From: Salibaculum sp031581025
GTDB lineage: Bacteria; Pseudomonadota; Alphaproteobacteria; Rhodobacterales; Rhodobacteraceae
Reading direction: 5' to 3' (one strand)
Length of the DNA stretch: 64,000 bases
Assembly (NCBI RefSeq): GCF_031581025.1
Contig: NZ_JAVLCA010000003.1
This document shows positions 54,479 to 63,337 of the stretch, piece by piece. A program made the translations under genes and the position numbers. Each line of letters starts with the position of its first letter. Position 1 is the stretch's first letter. Under the pieces are notes generated by a model. That model saw only the letters and a list, made by a program, of their open reading frames with translations, had not been told where the DNA came from and did no database searches.

Positions 54479-54970
54479 GTGCACATCTGCAAGGCCTGGG
54501 CCCTGGCCCTGTTCATCACGCTGGCAGCGGCGACCGGCGCTTCGGCCCAGACCAACCTGACACTGGGCGCGGTCAATGCCGACCCCACTGCCCCGGTGGA
54601 AATCACCGCCGACAGCCTCGAGGTGGACCAGGACACCGGCAAGGCCAGTTTCTCGGGCAATGTCGAGATCGGCCAGGGCGATCTTCGCCTGACTGCGGCC
54701 CGGGTGGACGTGACCTACAACGACCAGACCGGCGCGATAGACAACCTGCGCGCCTCGGGCGGCGTCACCTTCGTGACCCCGACAGAGGCCGCCGAAGCCC
54801 AGCGCGCCGATTACGACATTGCCGGCGGGACGCTTGTGCTGGAGGGCCAGGTGCTGGTCACCCAGGGGGGCAGCGCGCTCTCGGCGGAGCGGATGCGCGT
54901 CGACCTGCGCACGGGCAGCGCCCGGATGGACGGCCAGGTCCGCACGATCCTGAACCCGGACGACGGCTGA
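54479..54970 (+). CDS. lptA: LPS transport periplasmic protein LptA (OstA-like)
   Basis: A 163-residue periplasmic protein with a signal peptide (about 1-23, ALALFITLAAATGASAQ). The mature part is one OstA-type beta-jellyroll with APVEITADSLEVDQDTGKAS and FSGNVEIGQGDLRLTAARVD, then the repeated strands that form the LPS bridge to the outer membrane. The start is a GTG at 54479, four bases after lptC. lptB follows one base after its stop. LptD and LptFG are not in the window. Confidence 0.93.
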   Translation: MHICKAWALALFITLAAATGASAQTNLTLGAVNADPTAPVEITADSLEVDQDTGKASFSGNVEIGQGDLRLTAARVDVTYNDQTGAIDNLRASGGVTFVTPTEAAEAQRADYDIAGGTLVLEGQVLVTQGGSALSAERMRVDLRTGSARMDGQVRTILNPDDG

Positions 54971-54971
54971 G

Positions 54972-55733
54972 ATGACCGAAACGCCGGAATTGAGCGTCAC
55001 CGAGGGCGGCGCCGGGCTGCGCATCCACAACCTGCGCAAGGCCTACCGCAAGCGCCTTGTCATCCGTGATGTCAGCATGGACCTGGGCCGGGGCGAGGTC
55101 GTGGCGCTGCTAGGGCCCAACGGATCGGGCAAGACGACCTGCTTTTACGCCATCGCCGGGCTGATCACCCCGGAGGGCGGGCAGGTCATGATCGACGGGC
55201 GCGACGTGACACCCCTGCCCATGTATCGCCGGGCCAAGCTGGGGATCGGCTACCTGCCGCAGGAAATGTCGATTTTCCGTGGCCTGTCGGTCGAGGACAA
55301 CATCATGGCGATCCTCGAAATCGCGGTGAAGGACCGGCGGCGGCGACGGGAACGACTCGAGGAACTGCTCAGCGAGTTCTCGATCGAGCACCTGCGTCAG
55401 GCCCCGGCGATGGCCCTGTCGGGTGGCGAGCGCCGCCGCGCCGAGATCGCCCGCTGTCTGGCCGCGGGGCCGAAGTACGTGCTGCTCGACGAGCCCTTCG
55501 CGGGGGTCGACCCCATCGCGGTCGGCGAGATCCGGCACCTTGTCTCGGACCTGCGCAACCGTGGAATCGGTGTGCTCATCACCGATCACAACGTGCGCGA
55601 AACCCTCCAGATCGTCGACCGCGCCTACATCCTGCACGATGGCAAAGTGCTGATGAGCGGCACCGCCGACGAGGTGATCGAGAACGAGAACGTGCGCCGT
55701 GTCTACCTCGGTGACAGCTTCCGCGTGCGCTGA
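54972..55733 (+). CDS. lptB: LPS export ABC transporter ATP-binding protein LptB
   Basis: A 253-residue cytosolic ABC ATPase that powers LPS extraction with LptF and LptG. Walker A GPNGSGKT (about 46-53), signature LSGGERRRAEIARCL, Walker B YVLLDEPFAGVDP and the LptB-specific KDRRRRRERLEELLSEF are present. The N-terminal sequence SVTEGGAGLRIHNLRKAYRK extends slightly past the usual start. It follows lptA by one base. The usual next gene rpoN is absent and a 229-base gap leads to hpf. Confidence 0.95.
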   Translation: MTETPELSVTEGGAGLRIHNLRKAYRKRLVIRDVSMDLGRGEVVALLGPNGSGKTTCFYAIAGLITPEGGQVMIDGRDVTPLPMYRRAKLGIGYLPQEMSIFRGLSVEDNIMAILEIAVKDRRRRRERLEELLSEFSIEHLRQAPAMALSGGERRRAEIARCLAAGPKYVLLDEPFAGVDPIAVGEIRHLVSDLRNRGIGVLITDHNVRETLQIVDRAYILHDGKVLMSGTADEVIENENVRRVYLGDSFRVR

Positions 55734-55962
55734 CGGCGGGAGGCCGCGGGGGCCGTGCTGGGCCATTGACAAGCCCGCCCCACCTGTCGCCAACTGAACG
55801 TGATGACACAGACGGTTCCCCTCGCCTGCCCCTGTCGCGCCGTTCCGGCGACGGGTGCGCTCAGGCCGAGATCACGCTGCGTCATCCCTCACGACAGCAT
55901 GACCTGAGGCCCCGCGCATATGCCTGCGCCACGCCTGCTGTCGCAACCTGGAAGGAGAAGAC

Positions 55963-56538
55963 ATGCGCTATCAGATCACCGGCAAACAGATTGATATCGG
56001 CGACGCCCTGCAAACCCACGTTCAGACGGAACTGGGAGAAATGTTCGAGAAGTATTCCGGCCGCCCTACCGATGCCAATGTGATCTTCTCCAAAAGCGGA
56101 AGCGCCTTCAACTGCGAGGCCGTGGTGCATCTTTCCACCGGTCTTACCACCCAGGCCAAGGGCCAGGCGCACGAGATCTACGCCGCCTTCGACGCAGCCC
56201 GAGACAAGATGGACAAACAACTCAGACGCTACAAGCGGCGACTGAAGGACCATCACAAGGAGCGCGCCACGCCGGTTGAACTTTCGCGGGCCGGTGCGTA
56301 TATCCTCGCCTCGAACAGCGACTCGGAGGATGCCGGGCCGGACAACGTCGGCGCCATGATCGTGGCCGAGATGGAGACGCGAATCCCGGCCCTGTCCGTC
56401 GGAGAGGCGGTCATGCAGATGGAACTGTCGGATGCGCCGGTACAGGTGTTCCGCAACGAAGGACATGGCGGGGTCAACGTCGTTTACCGCCGCGACGATG
56501 GCAACATAGGCTGGATCGACCCGCGCAATTCGGGCTGA
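55963..56538 (+). CDS. hpf: Ribosome hibernation promoting factor (long form)
   Basis: A 191-residue long HPF that dimerises 70S ribosomes into inactive 100S particles under stress. The N-terminal domain (MRYQITGKQIDIGDALQTHV, about 1-100) contains the ribosome-binding fold. A linker follows, then the C-terminal dimerisation domain (about 130-190) with PALSVGEAVMQMELSDAPVQ and VVYRRDDGNIGWIDP. The ATG at 55963 has GGAAGGAGA upstream. It precedes ptsN by 36 bases and follows the lpt genes after a 229-base gap. Confidence 0.95.
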   Translation: MRYQITGKQIDIGDALQTHVQTELGEMFEKYSGRPTDANVIFSKSGSAFNCEAVVHLSTGLTTQAKGQAHEIYAAFDAARDKMDKQLRRYKRRLKDHHKERATPVELSRAGAYILASNSDSEDAGPDNVGAMIVAEMETRIPALSVGEAVMQMELSDAPVQVFRNEGHGGVNVVYRRDDGNIGWIDPRNSG

Positions 56539-56574
56539 TCCCTGCGCCGGTCGAAGACGGAAAGCGAGCGACAG

Positions 56575-57039
56575 ATGCGAATCTCGGAAATTCTGCCTGC
56601 CGAGGGCACGAGGGTCATTGCGGCTGCCAGCAGCAAGAAGCAACTGTTCCGGTCCCTCGCCGAGATGGCCGAGGGCTGCTTCGAGGTTGACACCGCCTCC
56701 GTCGTCGATGCCCTACTGGACCGCGAAAGCCTTGGCCCCACCGGCGTGGGCCATGGCGTCGCCCTGCCGCACGCGCGGATGCCCGGCCTCGAGAGGGTCT
56801 GCGGGCTGTTCCTGCGCCTGAAGAAGCCGTTGGATTTCAACGCCGTCGACCGCCAGCCGGTTGACCTCGTCTTCGCGCTCTTTGCGCCTGAATCTGCCAG
56901 CGTCGAACACCTCAAGGCACTGGCGTTGGTCTCGCGGACCCTGCGGGACGAATCGGTTTGCTCAAAACTCCGTTCGAACGACGACCCGGCGACGCTCTTC
57001 ACCATCCTGACCGAGCACGCGACCTCTCAGGCGGCGTAA
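56575..57039 (+). CDS. ptsN: PTS IIA-like nitrogen regulatory protein PtsN
   Basis: A 154-residue EIIA(Ntr) protein, a phospho-carrier in the nitrogen-type phosphotransferase regulatory chain. The family N-terminus MRISEILPAEGTRVIAAASS, the phosphorylated histidine in GVGHGVALPHARMPGL, and the C-terminal region (QPVDLVFALFAPESASVEHL) are all visible. It usually modulates potassium transport and stress responses. It follows hpf closely and overlaps the end of the convergent sulfotransferase gene by 13 bases. Confidence 0.95.
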   Translation: MRISEILPAEGTRVIAAASSKKQLFRSLAEMAEGCFEVDTASVVDALLDRESLGPTGVGHGVALPHARMPGLERVCGLFLRLKKPLDFNAVDRQPVDLVFALFAPESASVEHLKALALVSRTLRDESVCSKLRSNDDPATLFTILTEHATSQAA

Positions 57040-58451
57040 TCAGCAAAACCGAATCCGATGTAATCGCGCGCGTAGACAGCGCGCACGGCGGACTCGATCT
57101 CGGGATCGTAGATCTCTGACAGCCGCCCGGCGTGTGTATCGGTGGGCTGTTCGACCACCGGCATGGTCGCTTTGCCGACCTGCGCGGCCAGCCCGGCAAG
57201 GTCTTCCTCCAACCGGTCCTCGCGCAGAATCATATCCGCAAGGGTGACCCCCGCGAAACCCTGCAACACCGCCGTCTGGCTGGCCCAGAAGGCGTCGACC
57301 CGGACCGCGGTCTGACCGGCCAGGTTGGCCTTGAGAAACCGCAGGAACCCGAGAAAGGCCACGCGGTGGGACTGGGGGCTGTAGGCGGCGTCCGGGTCGC
57401 CCTTTGGCAGATCGAGTTTGAACTGCTGGCGCAGCACCTTGCGAATTTCCGAATAGCTGCCCGGCGCGGTAGACAGGATCTTGTCACAAAAGGCCGCGTG
57501 GGCCCGGGCGACCGGATGGCGCAGTACGGTAAAGCTCCGATGGCCCGGCCGCGCGCGCTTCCACTGGCGCAGGGTTTTCTGGGTGAAATCACCCTGTAGC
57601 GCGTCACGCCGGACATCGTCCAAACCCGCCATCCAGTCCAGGACGGCCTCTTGCGGGCCACCCTGGACGGGCAGGAACAGTAGGGGCGACTGCGCCGCCG
57701 CCACATGGCCGGGCACCACGGGACCGCGGCGGGGTTCGAAGTTCGGGGTGCGGTTCAGGTTGAACCGATCAAGCCGGGCCAGCGCCGCCTCCATCTGGTC
57801 GAAGTTGCGCACCTTGTCCGAAACCGGGGCCGGGTTCTGCTTTTTCAGGGTCCGATCCAGCGCCGCGAGCCGCGCCGGGCTACCCAGGAACCGCGCCATC
57901 CCGTTCATCACCTCCAGGTCCTGCAAGTCCTCGTAGGCCAGGTAGAACGCGGTTTGGCCACTCTTCTGCAAGCCGCCCAGCAGGCGCACCTGAAAGGCCT
58001 GCAAGGCCGAGACATGGGCCTCGAACTCAGCCGCGTCGAAGGCCACTTCGCTGGCACGGGCGTGCTTGACGTTGGTCAGCTTCCACTGGCCGGTGGCCTG
58101 CGCGATCTTGCGGCTGACGTAGCTGTCGACGGGATTGCGGGTCAGGACGATCTTGGCGCAGCGCGGATCGGCCAGGATTTCGTCGAGGACGCGTGGGTCG
58201 TGGTCATTGAAAAAACGAAACCCGTTGAGTCCCTTGGCGGCCTTGATGCACCCCAGCAGACGCTGGGGATCGGCGTCGCGGTCGGCGCGGGTCACGCCCA
58301 GCGTCTCCTCGCGGTTGGGATAGCTGATAAAAGCGGGATTGAAGGCCTCGCCGTGGCAGTGCAGGCCCTCCATCGCATTGATGTTCGCCTCAAGGAAATT
58401 GGACCCGGTCCGCATCTCTGCGAAGACCACGAAATAATCGAACTCAGTCAT
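57027..58451 (-). CDS. Protein with two sulfotransferase-like domains
   Basis: A 474-residue cytosolic protein. The N-terminal half (about 1-230) has the PAPS-binding loop start FVVFAEMRTGSNFLEANINA with RTGSN, and the 3'-phosphate-binding RNPVDSYVSRKIAQATGQW (about 105-123), so a sulfotransferase fold is clear. The C-terminal half (about 245-474) repeats a sulfotransferase-like block (SFTVLRHPVARAHAAFCDKI) but lacks an obvious 5'-phosphosulfate loop. One half may be regulatory or the protein may be a fusion. In this glycan gene cluster it probably sulfates a surface polysaccharide. It overlaps ptsN by 13 bases and follows the GT14-type gene. Confidence 0.8.
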   Translation of the reverse strand: MTEFDYFVVFAEMRTGSNFLEANINAMEGLHCHGEAFNPAFISYPNREETLGVTRADRDADPQRLLGCIKAAKGLNGFRFFNDHDPRVLDEILADPRCAKIVLTRNPVDSYVSRKIAQATGQWKLTNVKHARASEVAFDAAEFEAHVSALQAFQVRLLGGLQKSGQTAFYLAYEDLQDLEVMNGMARFLGSPARLAALDRTLKKQNPAPVSDKVRNFDQMEAALARLDRFNLNRTPNFEPRRGPVVPGHVAAAQSPLLFLPVQGGPQEAVLDWMAGLDDVRRDALQGDFTQKTLRQWKRARPGHRSFTVLRHPVARAHAAFCDKILSTAPGSYSEIRKVLRQQFKLDLPKGDPDAAYSPQSHRVAFLGFLRFLKANLAGQTAVRVDAFWASQTAVLQGFAGVTLADMILREDRLEEDLAGLAAQVGKATMPVVEQPTDTHAGRLSEIYDPEIESAVRAVYARDYIGFGFADYAA

Positions 58452-58454
58452 GTC

Positions 58455-60149
58455 TTACCTGACAAGATAGGGTTTGCGTTGCTGACCGCGCGGGTGCTGC
58501 GGGCCCGGGTCCGAGGGGAAATCGCCCATCATGTAGGGGTGCATGCCCTGGTTCTTGAGGTTCTGCAGGAACTGCGCGAACCCGGCCAGATCGACCATGC
58601 GCGGGGCCTCGGTCACCCCGCGCGGGGTTTGGGGGCTCATGTCGTCCAGCGTGGTCTGCAGGGCCTCAATCGGGCTTTCGACGAACTCGGCCAGGGTCCA
58701 TATCCGCACCCGCGCCTTGGACCAGTACGCACGCAGCGCCGCAAGGTGCTCGGCCTCGATGCGCTGAAGCGCGGCCGCCTCGGCCCGGATCTCCGCGAAA
58801 TCGCGATTGGACAGGAAAAGCGGGATCGCCCAGGCACCGGTGATCACGCTGATCTGCGCGTTGGGATCACGGGCCAGCTCCCCGGTGATCAGCTGGCTGT
58901 CGCGCGGGCCGAACTGGAAGCACTGGTGTTCGCCCCGTGTGTTCCAGATCAGGTTGGTCAGGAACATGCGCGCATTGTGGTCGCGCAGCCGCGGGTTGTT
59001 GCACAGCCCGCCGGCAAAGGTGCGCTGTCGTCCTTCGAACTGTACATCGTCGGTCGCGAAAAGATGTCCGTGCACGCGCGTGTCGGCGTTGCGGGCCAGC
59101 CAGGGTTCGAAATCCTCGAACAGCTCGGTGAAGCCCTCGAACACCGAATAGGGGGCCGCGGTAAAGCCGTTTTCGTGCCCTTCGCGCGGCAAGCGCGACT
59201 GCATGTACAGCCCCGCGCGCCCGCGCTTGCGGCGTTCGACCGCCTTTGAAAAGACACGGTCGATCTTGCCGGGGTTCGGTTCGGTTCCACGCATGGGGTT
59301 GGCCGATGTCAGGAAGGTGTCGTACAGCAGATCGGCCCGGGGCCATATCTTGCGCGCCACGAAACAGTCCGAGCGGCGCAACAACTGCAGGTGATCGTCG
59401 TAAAATATGTGCGGCTTGCCCTGGTAGTCGAACTTGGACAGCGTCAGCGACCGGCTTTCGACGTTTTGCGAATAAAGCCGCACGAGGGTCTGAAAATAGC
59501 TTTCGTCCGGGATCCAGACATGGCGGAAATAGCGGTCGTAGACGGGCCGATCCGGGTCCTCGAGGATCGCCGAAAGGGTTTGCCGCGTCAGGCACCACCA
59601 TTGCGACCCCATGTGCGGGACGATCCCCTCGGGGATCTTGCGATGCAGCTTGAGCCGACGCTGGAAGTCGACAAAGCGGTCGAAGAGGAACCGCTGTCGG
59701 CGGAAAGAGAAAGGAAAGCACAGGGTGAAACGCTCTTCGTCCAGGCCACCGATCGTCCAGGGAACGTCGGCGGTGGTCGCGCTCTCGATGAAATCCGTGC
59801 GCGGCCGGGCGGCCAGGTAGTCCTGCAAATCCTCCACCGGGCGCAGCGGCAGGCAGGCCCCCGAGGCGAGGTAGACATGGCGCACCCGAGGAAAGTTGCG
59901 CAGAAGCTGTTCGGACGCCGCTTGCGCGGCCGCCACCAGGCCCCAGGTGCCCCATTCACACCGGTGGCGCTTGCTGAACTGGACATCCGGCAGATCGGCA
60001 AGCGACTGGACGAAGGCATCATAGGTCGACCGGTCGACGTTGCGGTCGACGTGGATCACCACCGGGCACCCTGCCGCCGACCAGTGGCGGATCACCTGCC
60101 CGGCGCGATCCAGCGCCGTGTGCACCAGCATGCCAACGCCGAGGTTCAT
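58455..60149 (-). CDS. GT14-type (branching) glycosyltransferase with extra C-terminal domain
   Basis: A 564-residue glycosyltransferase. The first half resembles the GT14 core-2/I-branching fold with PVVIHVDRNVDRSTYDAFVQ, ASGACLPLRPVEDLQDYLAA, GSQWWCLTRQTL and PDESYFQTLVRLY motifs. About 250 further residues make a C-terminal domain of unknown function (DUF5927-like). The start at ATG 60149 overlaps the preceding frame, with an AAGGGG site upstream. Cytosolic, probably adding a branching GlcNAc-like sugar to a surface polysaccharide. It is followed three bases later by the sulfotransferase-like gene. Confidence 0.82.
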   Translation of the reverse strand: MNLGVGMLVHTALDRAGQVIRHWSAAGCPVVIHVDRNVDRSTYDAFVQSLADLPDVQFSKRHRCEWGTWGLVAAAQAASEQLLRNFPRVRHVYLASGACLPLRPVEDLQDYLAARPRTDFIESATTADVPWTIGGLDEERFTLCFPFSFRRQRFLFDRFVDFQRRLKLHRKIPEGIVPHMGSQWWCLTRQTLSAILEDPDRPVYDRYFRHVWIPDESYFQTLVRLYSQNVESRSLTLSKFDYQGKPHIFYDDHLQLLRRSDCFVARKIWPRADLLYDTFLTSANPMRGTEPNPGKIDRVFSKAVERRKRGRAGLYMQSRLPREGHENGFTAAPYSVFEGFTELFEDFEPWLARNADTRVHGHLFATDDVQFEGRQRTFAGGLCNNPRLRDHNARMFLTNLIWNTRGEHQCFQFGPRDSQLITGELARDPNAQISVITGAWAIPLFLSNRDFAEIRAEAAALQRIEAEHLAALRAYWSKARVRIWTLAEFVESPIEALQTTLDDMSPQTPRGVTEAPRMVDLAGFAQFLQNLKNQGMHPYMMGDFPSDPGPQHPRGQQRKPYLVR

Positions 60150-61154
60150 GCCCAGTTCCCCTTGGACATCAGGCCCAGGATTTCCAGCTGCCGCCAGTTG
60201 ATGTATTTCTCGGACCACGTGCACCACAGTTCGGGATGCTCGGCCAGCTCCTCGGCATAGGCCTTGTATTCATGGCTGTTGGCGTAGTGCTGACCGCGCT
60301 GCAACTCCTCCCGCGCCTTGTGGGTGAAGACATCGAGGAACTTCGCGTGCAACAGAACGCCCGAGGCCTTTTCTCCGCCCCATTCGTCGTAGACCAGGTT
60401 CAACCCGCGCGGCAGCAGCATATGGGTGGAGCTGACATAGGCATAACGCCTGTCCCACTTGACCAGCGGCGTCTTGTTGAGCGCGGGTGCGCGCCGCGGG
60501 TTTTCGGTGAAGGCCGTCCGCGCGTGGGCCGCCCTGGATCCAGAGATTGTAGTAGAGGTGGTTCTTGGACATGGTGTAATTGCCCGCATCGAACCACGGT
60601 GCGATCTCCAGCGGGTCCTGCCCGCGCTGGTAGGGCACCGCGTCGATCCGACCCTTGGGATACATGTCCAGCAGCATGGCCGAGAATGACCGGATTTCCG
60701 ACGCCTCTAGCCAGTCCGTCAACGACCGGATCGGACGGGTGTCGCAAAAGGGGAAGACAAAGAACTCGTCCGGGTCCACCACCAGCGTCCAGTGGCCGTG
60801 GCCATACTTGCGTTGCAGGTAGTTCAGCCAATCCAACCCGCAGAGCGCACGGCGATAGCTTGCCTTTGTCGTCCAGAGCGAGACATCGGGCTGCGCGGCC
60901 AGGTATTGGCGACCGCCATCGTCGCTATCGTTGTCGACAATGATGAAGTGATCGACGCCAAGCTCTCGGTAGTATTGCAGAAAGTAAGGAAGCCGGATGT
61001 CCTCGTTGCGCAGGGTCGAGAATACGATAATGTCCTTCGAACCGATCCGATCGGTCCGGTCGCGCACGACACGCAGTTCACGCGACTTGCGCCGGGCGCG
61101 CAGGTGGGCGGCCTTGCGCTTCCATCGCAGCCGATATGATTGCCAAAGGCCCAA
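60146..61154 (-). pseudogene. Family-2 glycosyltransferase paralogue 1, frameshifted
   Basis: A family-2 glycosyltransferase (PF13704-like). The first part (61154 to about 60530) has IIVFSTLRNEDIRLPYFLQY, HFIIVDNDSDDGG, LVVDPDEFFVFP and LYYNLWIQGG. After WIQGG the frame breaks and the product continues in another frame from about 60535 to 60146 (TAFTENPRRAPALNKTPLVK, YAYVSSTHMLLPRGLNLVYD). The joined product would be about 335 residues. One extra base or two missing near 60525-60535 explains it. The start is TTG at 61154 with AAGG upstream. It overlaps the start of the GT14-type gene. Inactive unless the break is a sequence error. Confidence 0.8.
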
Positions 61155-61332
61155 GTGTCACCTTTCTCCCTGCGCCGGGACCGGCGCTGCACATCCAGTG
61201 CCGCCCCAGCGGTATGGCACATTCAACGGCATCGGTGGTTTCCAGTCATTAAACAATTCCGTGGTTCAGGCAAGATCAGCGCCAGTCGCCGGCAGTCATC
61301 AATCCAAGGGATTCAAGCTGTTGCGGCCCCTG

Positions 61333-62319
61333 TTAGCGCGCCGCGTCCGGGTGCCAAAGGTCCACCCCCGCGATCAGGCTCTCGTGATAGGCGGTGTAGA
61401 AGTCGGCATTTTCGAAATGCTGGCGCCGGTGCAGCTCCTCGGCCGATTTCGCGGCGATGTCGGGCAGGAACTTGCTGTGCAGCAGAACACCGGTCGGCCG
61501 ACCGGGCGCGAACACGCGGTTGAGGTGCATCGGCAAGGCCTGGTGGGTCGAGGTGACATAGGCAAAACTCCGGCGCCACTTGATGAGCGGGGTCTTGGAC
61601 AGCGTCGGCGCGCGATCGGGCTGATCGGTGAAGAAGACCCTGTCGCGTGGCCCCCCTGGATCCAGAGGTTGTCGAAGACCGCGTGCCGTCGCGCGCGGTA
61701 GCCCCGCGGGTCGAACCAGGGCAGATGGTCGCGCGGGTCGTCCCCGGGCGCGAAGGTTCCCGCGGTCACGGGGCCCTTGGGAAACAGATCCAGCATCAGC
61801 GCGCCGAAGGCCCGGCGTCCCGTGGCATCGAGGTGGGCGGTAAGCTGCCGCAGGTCGCGCCCCCCCGGGCAGGACCAGCAGCTCGTCGGCATCCAGCGTA
61901 AGGCACCACTTGCCATGTCCGAAGCGGAACTGCAGGCAGGTCAGCCAGTCGACGCCGAAGCGCGCCTGCTTGTAGCTGCCCCCGGCCCGCCAGAACGAGA
62001 CATCAGCCTGCCCGCGCAGGAATTCCTGCGTGCCGTCGTCGCTATCATTGTCCACGATCAGGAAGTGCCCGACCCCGAGCGCGCGGTTGTGATCCAGAAA
62101 ATGCGGCAAGCGCGCCCGTTCATTGCGCAGGGTCGAAAAGGCCAGGATCGGCGCGGCCTCGATGCGCGCGGAATCGACGCGAAGCCGCTGCAACTGGTGG
62201 CGGAACCGCCAGGCCCGCAGCAGGAGGCGGCGGCGCTTCCAGCGCATCCGGTAGGCAAAGACCGGCGACCGCGGGGCGACGCGAGGCGACGCCGCATCCA
62301 TCTGCGCGAAAATGGACAT
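61333..62319 (-). pseudogene. Family-2 glycosyltransferase paralogue 2 with two compensating frameshifts
   Basis: A second family-2 glycosyltransferase gene, paralogous to the next. It has an uninterrupted 328-codon frame, but a middle stretch (about 61657-61860) is out of frame: it starts well (ILAFSTLRNERARLPHFLDH, HFLIVDNDSDDGT, LTLDADELLVLPGG), then becomes Arg/Pro-rich nonsense, and resumes with RVFFTDQPDRAPTLSKTPLI. The expected middle (RDLRQLTAHLDATGRRAFGA to FDNLWIQGG) is in another frame. A 7-C tract at 61860-61866 and a 6-C tract at 61651-61656 are the shift sites: plus one and minus one, net zero. The gene may be non-functional, phase-variable or wrongly sequenced. Confidence 0.78.
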
Positions 62320-62325
62320 GGCGGC

Positions 62326-63222
62326 TTACTGGGCCGCCTGGCGCATCGACATCAGTTCTTGCAGGTAGTCGCCGAATTCCTCGCCCAGGTCGTCGCGGGC
62401 CAGGCCGAAGGCCACGGTCGCCTGCAGGAACCCGACCTTGGAGCCGCAATCGAAACGATGGCCCTGGAACCTGTAGCCGAACACCTCGCGACCCTCGTCG
62501 ATCTCGGCAGCGATGGCGTCAGTCAGCTGGATCTCCCCGCCCGAGCCCGTCTTGATCCGGCTGAGATTGCGCATGATGTCCGGGGTCAGGATGTAACGCC
62601 CAATCACCGCCAGGTTCGAGGGGGCCTCGTCGGCGGCGGGTTTCTCGACCATGCCGTTGACCGAGACGGTCGGCCCCTTCTCATCCTTGACGTCCAGAAT
62701 GCCGTAGGACGCGGTCTTGTCGCGCGGCACCTCCATGGCAGCCACCATGCTGCCGCCGGTCTCGGCATGGGCCTCGACCATCTGTTGCAGGCAGGGCGTC
62801 TTGGCCGCGATCACGTCGTCGGGCAGTATCACCGCGAAGGGCTCGTCGCCGATCAGCCGCCGCGCGCACCAGACAGCGTGGCCCAGGCCCAACGCCTTGT
62901 ACTGACGGATATAGGCGATCGCCCCGCTGTCCATGTCAGTGGACTTGAGGGTTTCGAGAAGCGCGTCCTTTCCCGACTTGCGCAGCATGTTCTCAAGCTC
63001 GGGGGCGTGGTCGAAATAATCCTCCAGCGCGGACTTGCCGCGCGAGGTGACAAAGATGAACTCCGTAATGCCGGCCGCGCGCGCCTCGTCAATGGCATAC
63101 TGGATAAGCGGCCGATCCACGAGGGTCATGATTTCCTTGGGAACCGACTTGGTCGCCGGCAGGAACCTTGTCCCCTTCCCGGCCACCGGAAAAATCGCTT
63201 TGGTTACGCGTTTTTTCGTCAT
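62326..63222 (-). CDS. galU: UTP-glucose-1-phosphate uridylyltransferase
   Basis: Makes UDP-glucose from UTP and glucose 1-phosphate for polysaccharide and LPS synthesis. The 298-residue protein has KAIFPVAGKGTRFLPATKSV and PKEIMTLVDRPLIQYAIDEA (nucleotide-binding loop), the block GLGHAVWCARRLIGDEPFAV, VEKPAADEAPSNLAVIGRYI and the late GGEIQLTDAI motif. I choose the ATG at 63222, where the family N-terminus begins; the frame extends upstream. It is the first gene of the surface-glycan set and lies six bases before the second glycosyltransferase paralogue. Confidence 0.96.
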   Translation of the reverse strand: MTKKRVTKAIFPVAGKGTRFLPATKSVPKEIMTLVDRPLIQYAIDEARAAGITEFIFVTSRGKSALEDYFDHAPELENMLRKSGKDALLETLKSTDMDSGAIAYIRQYKALGLGHAVWCARRLIGDEPFAVILPDDVIAAKTPCLQQMVEAHAETGGSMVAAMEVPRDKTASYGILDVKDEKGPTVSVNGMVEKPAADEAPSNLAVIGRYILTPDIMRNLSRIKTGSGGEIQLTDAIAAEIDEGREVFGYRFQGHRFDCGSKVGFLQATVAFGLARDDLGEEFGDYLQELMSMRQAAQ

Positions 63223-63337
63223 TGTGTACCTCTTAACGTCAACGCCGGGTCCAAACCCCTGCGCCCCTTGCATTCATATCATTCATAAAAAGCATGACCC
63301 CGGCACGGTCTCAAAGGGGAAACCGCCGAGTTCCGGG

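Noticed and set aside
55767..55772. TTGACA after lptB as a promoter -35 of hpf
   Set aside because: No acceptable -10 box lies 16-18 bases downstream, so the hexamer alone is not enough.
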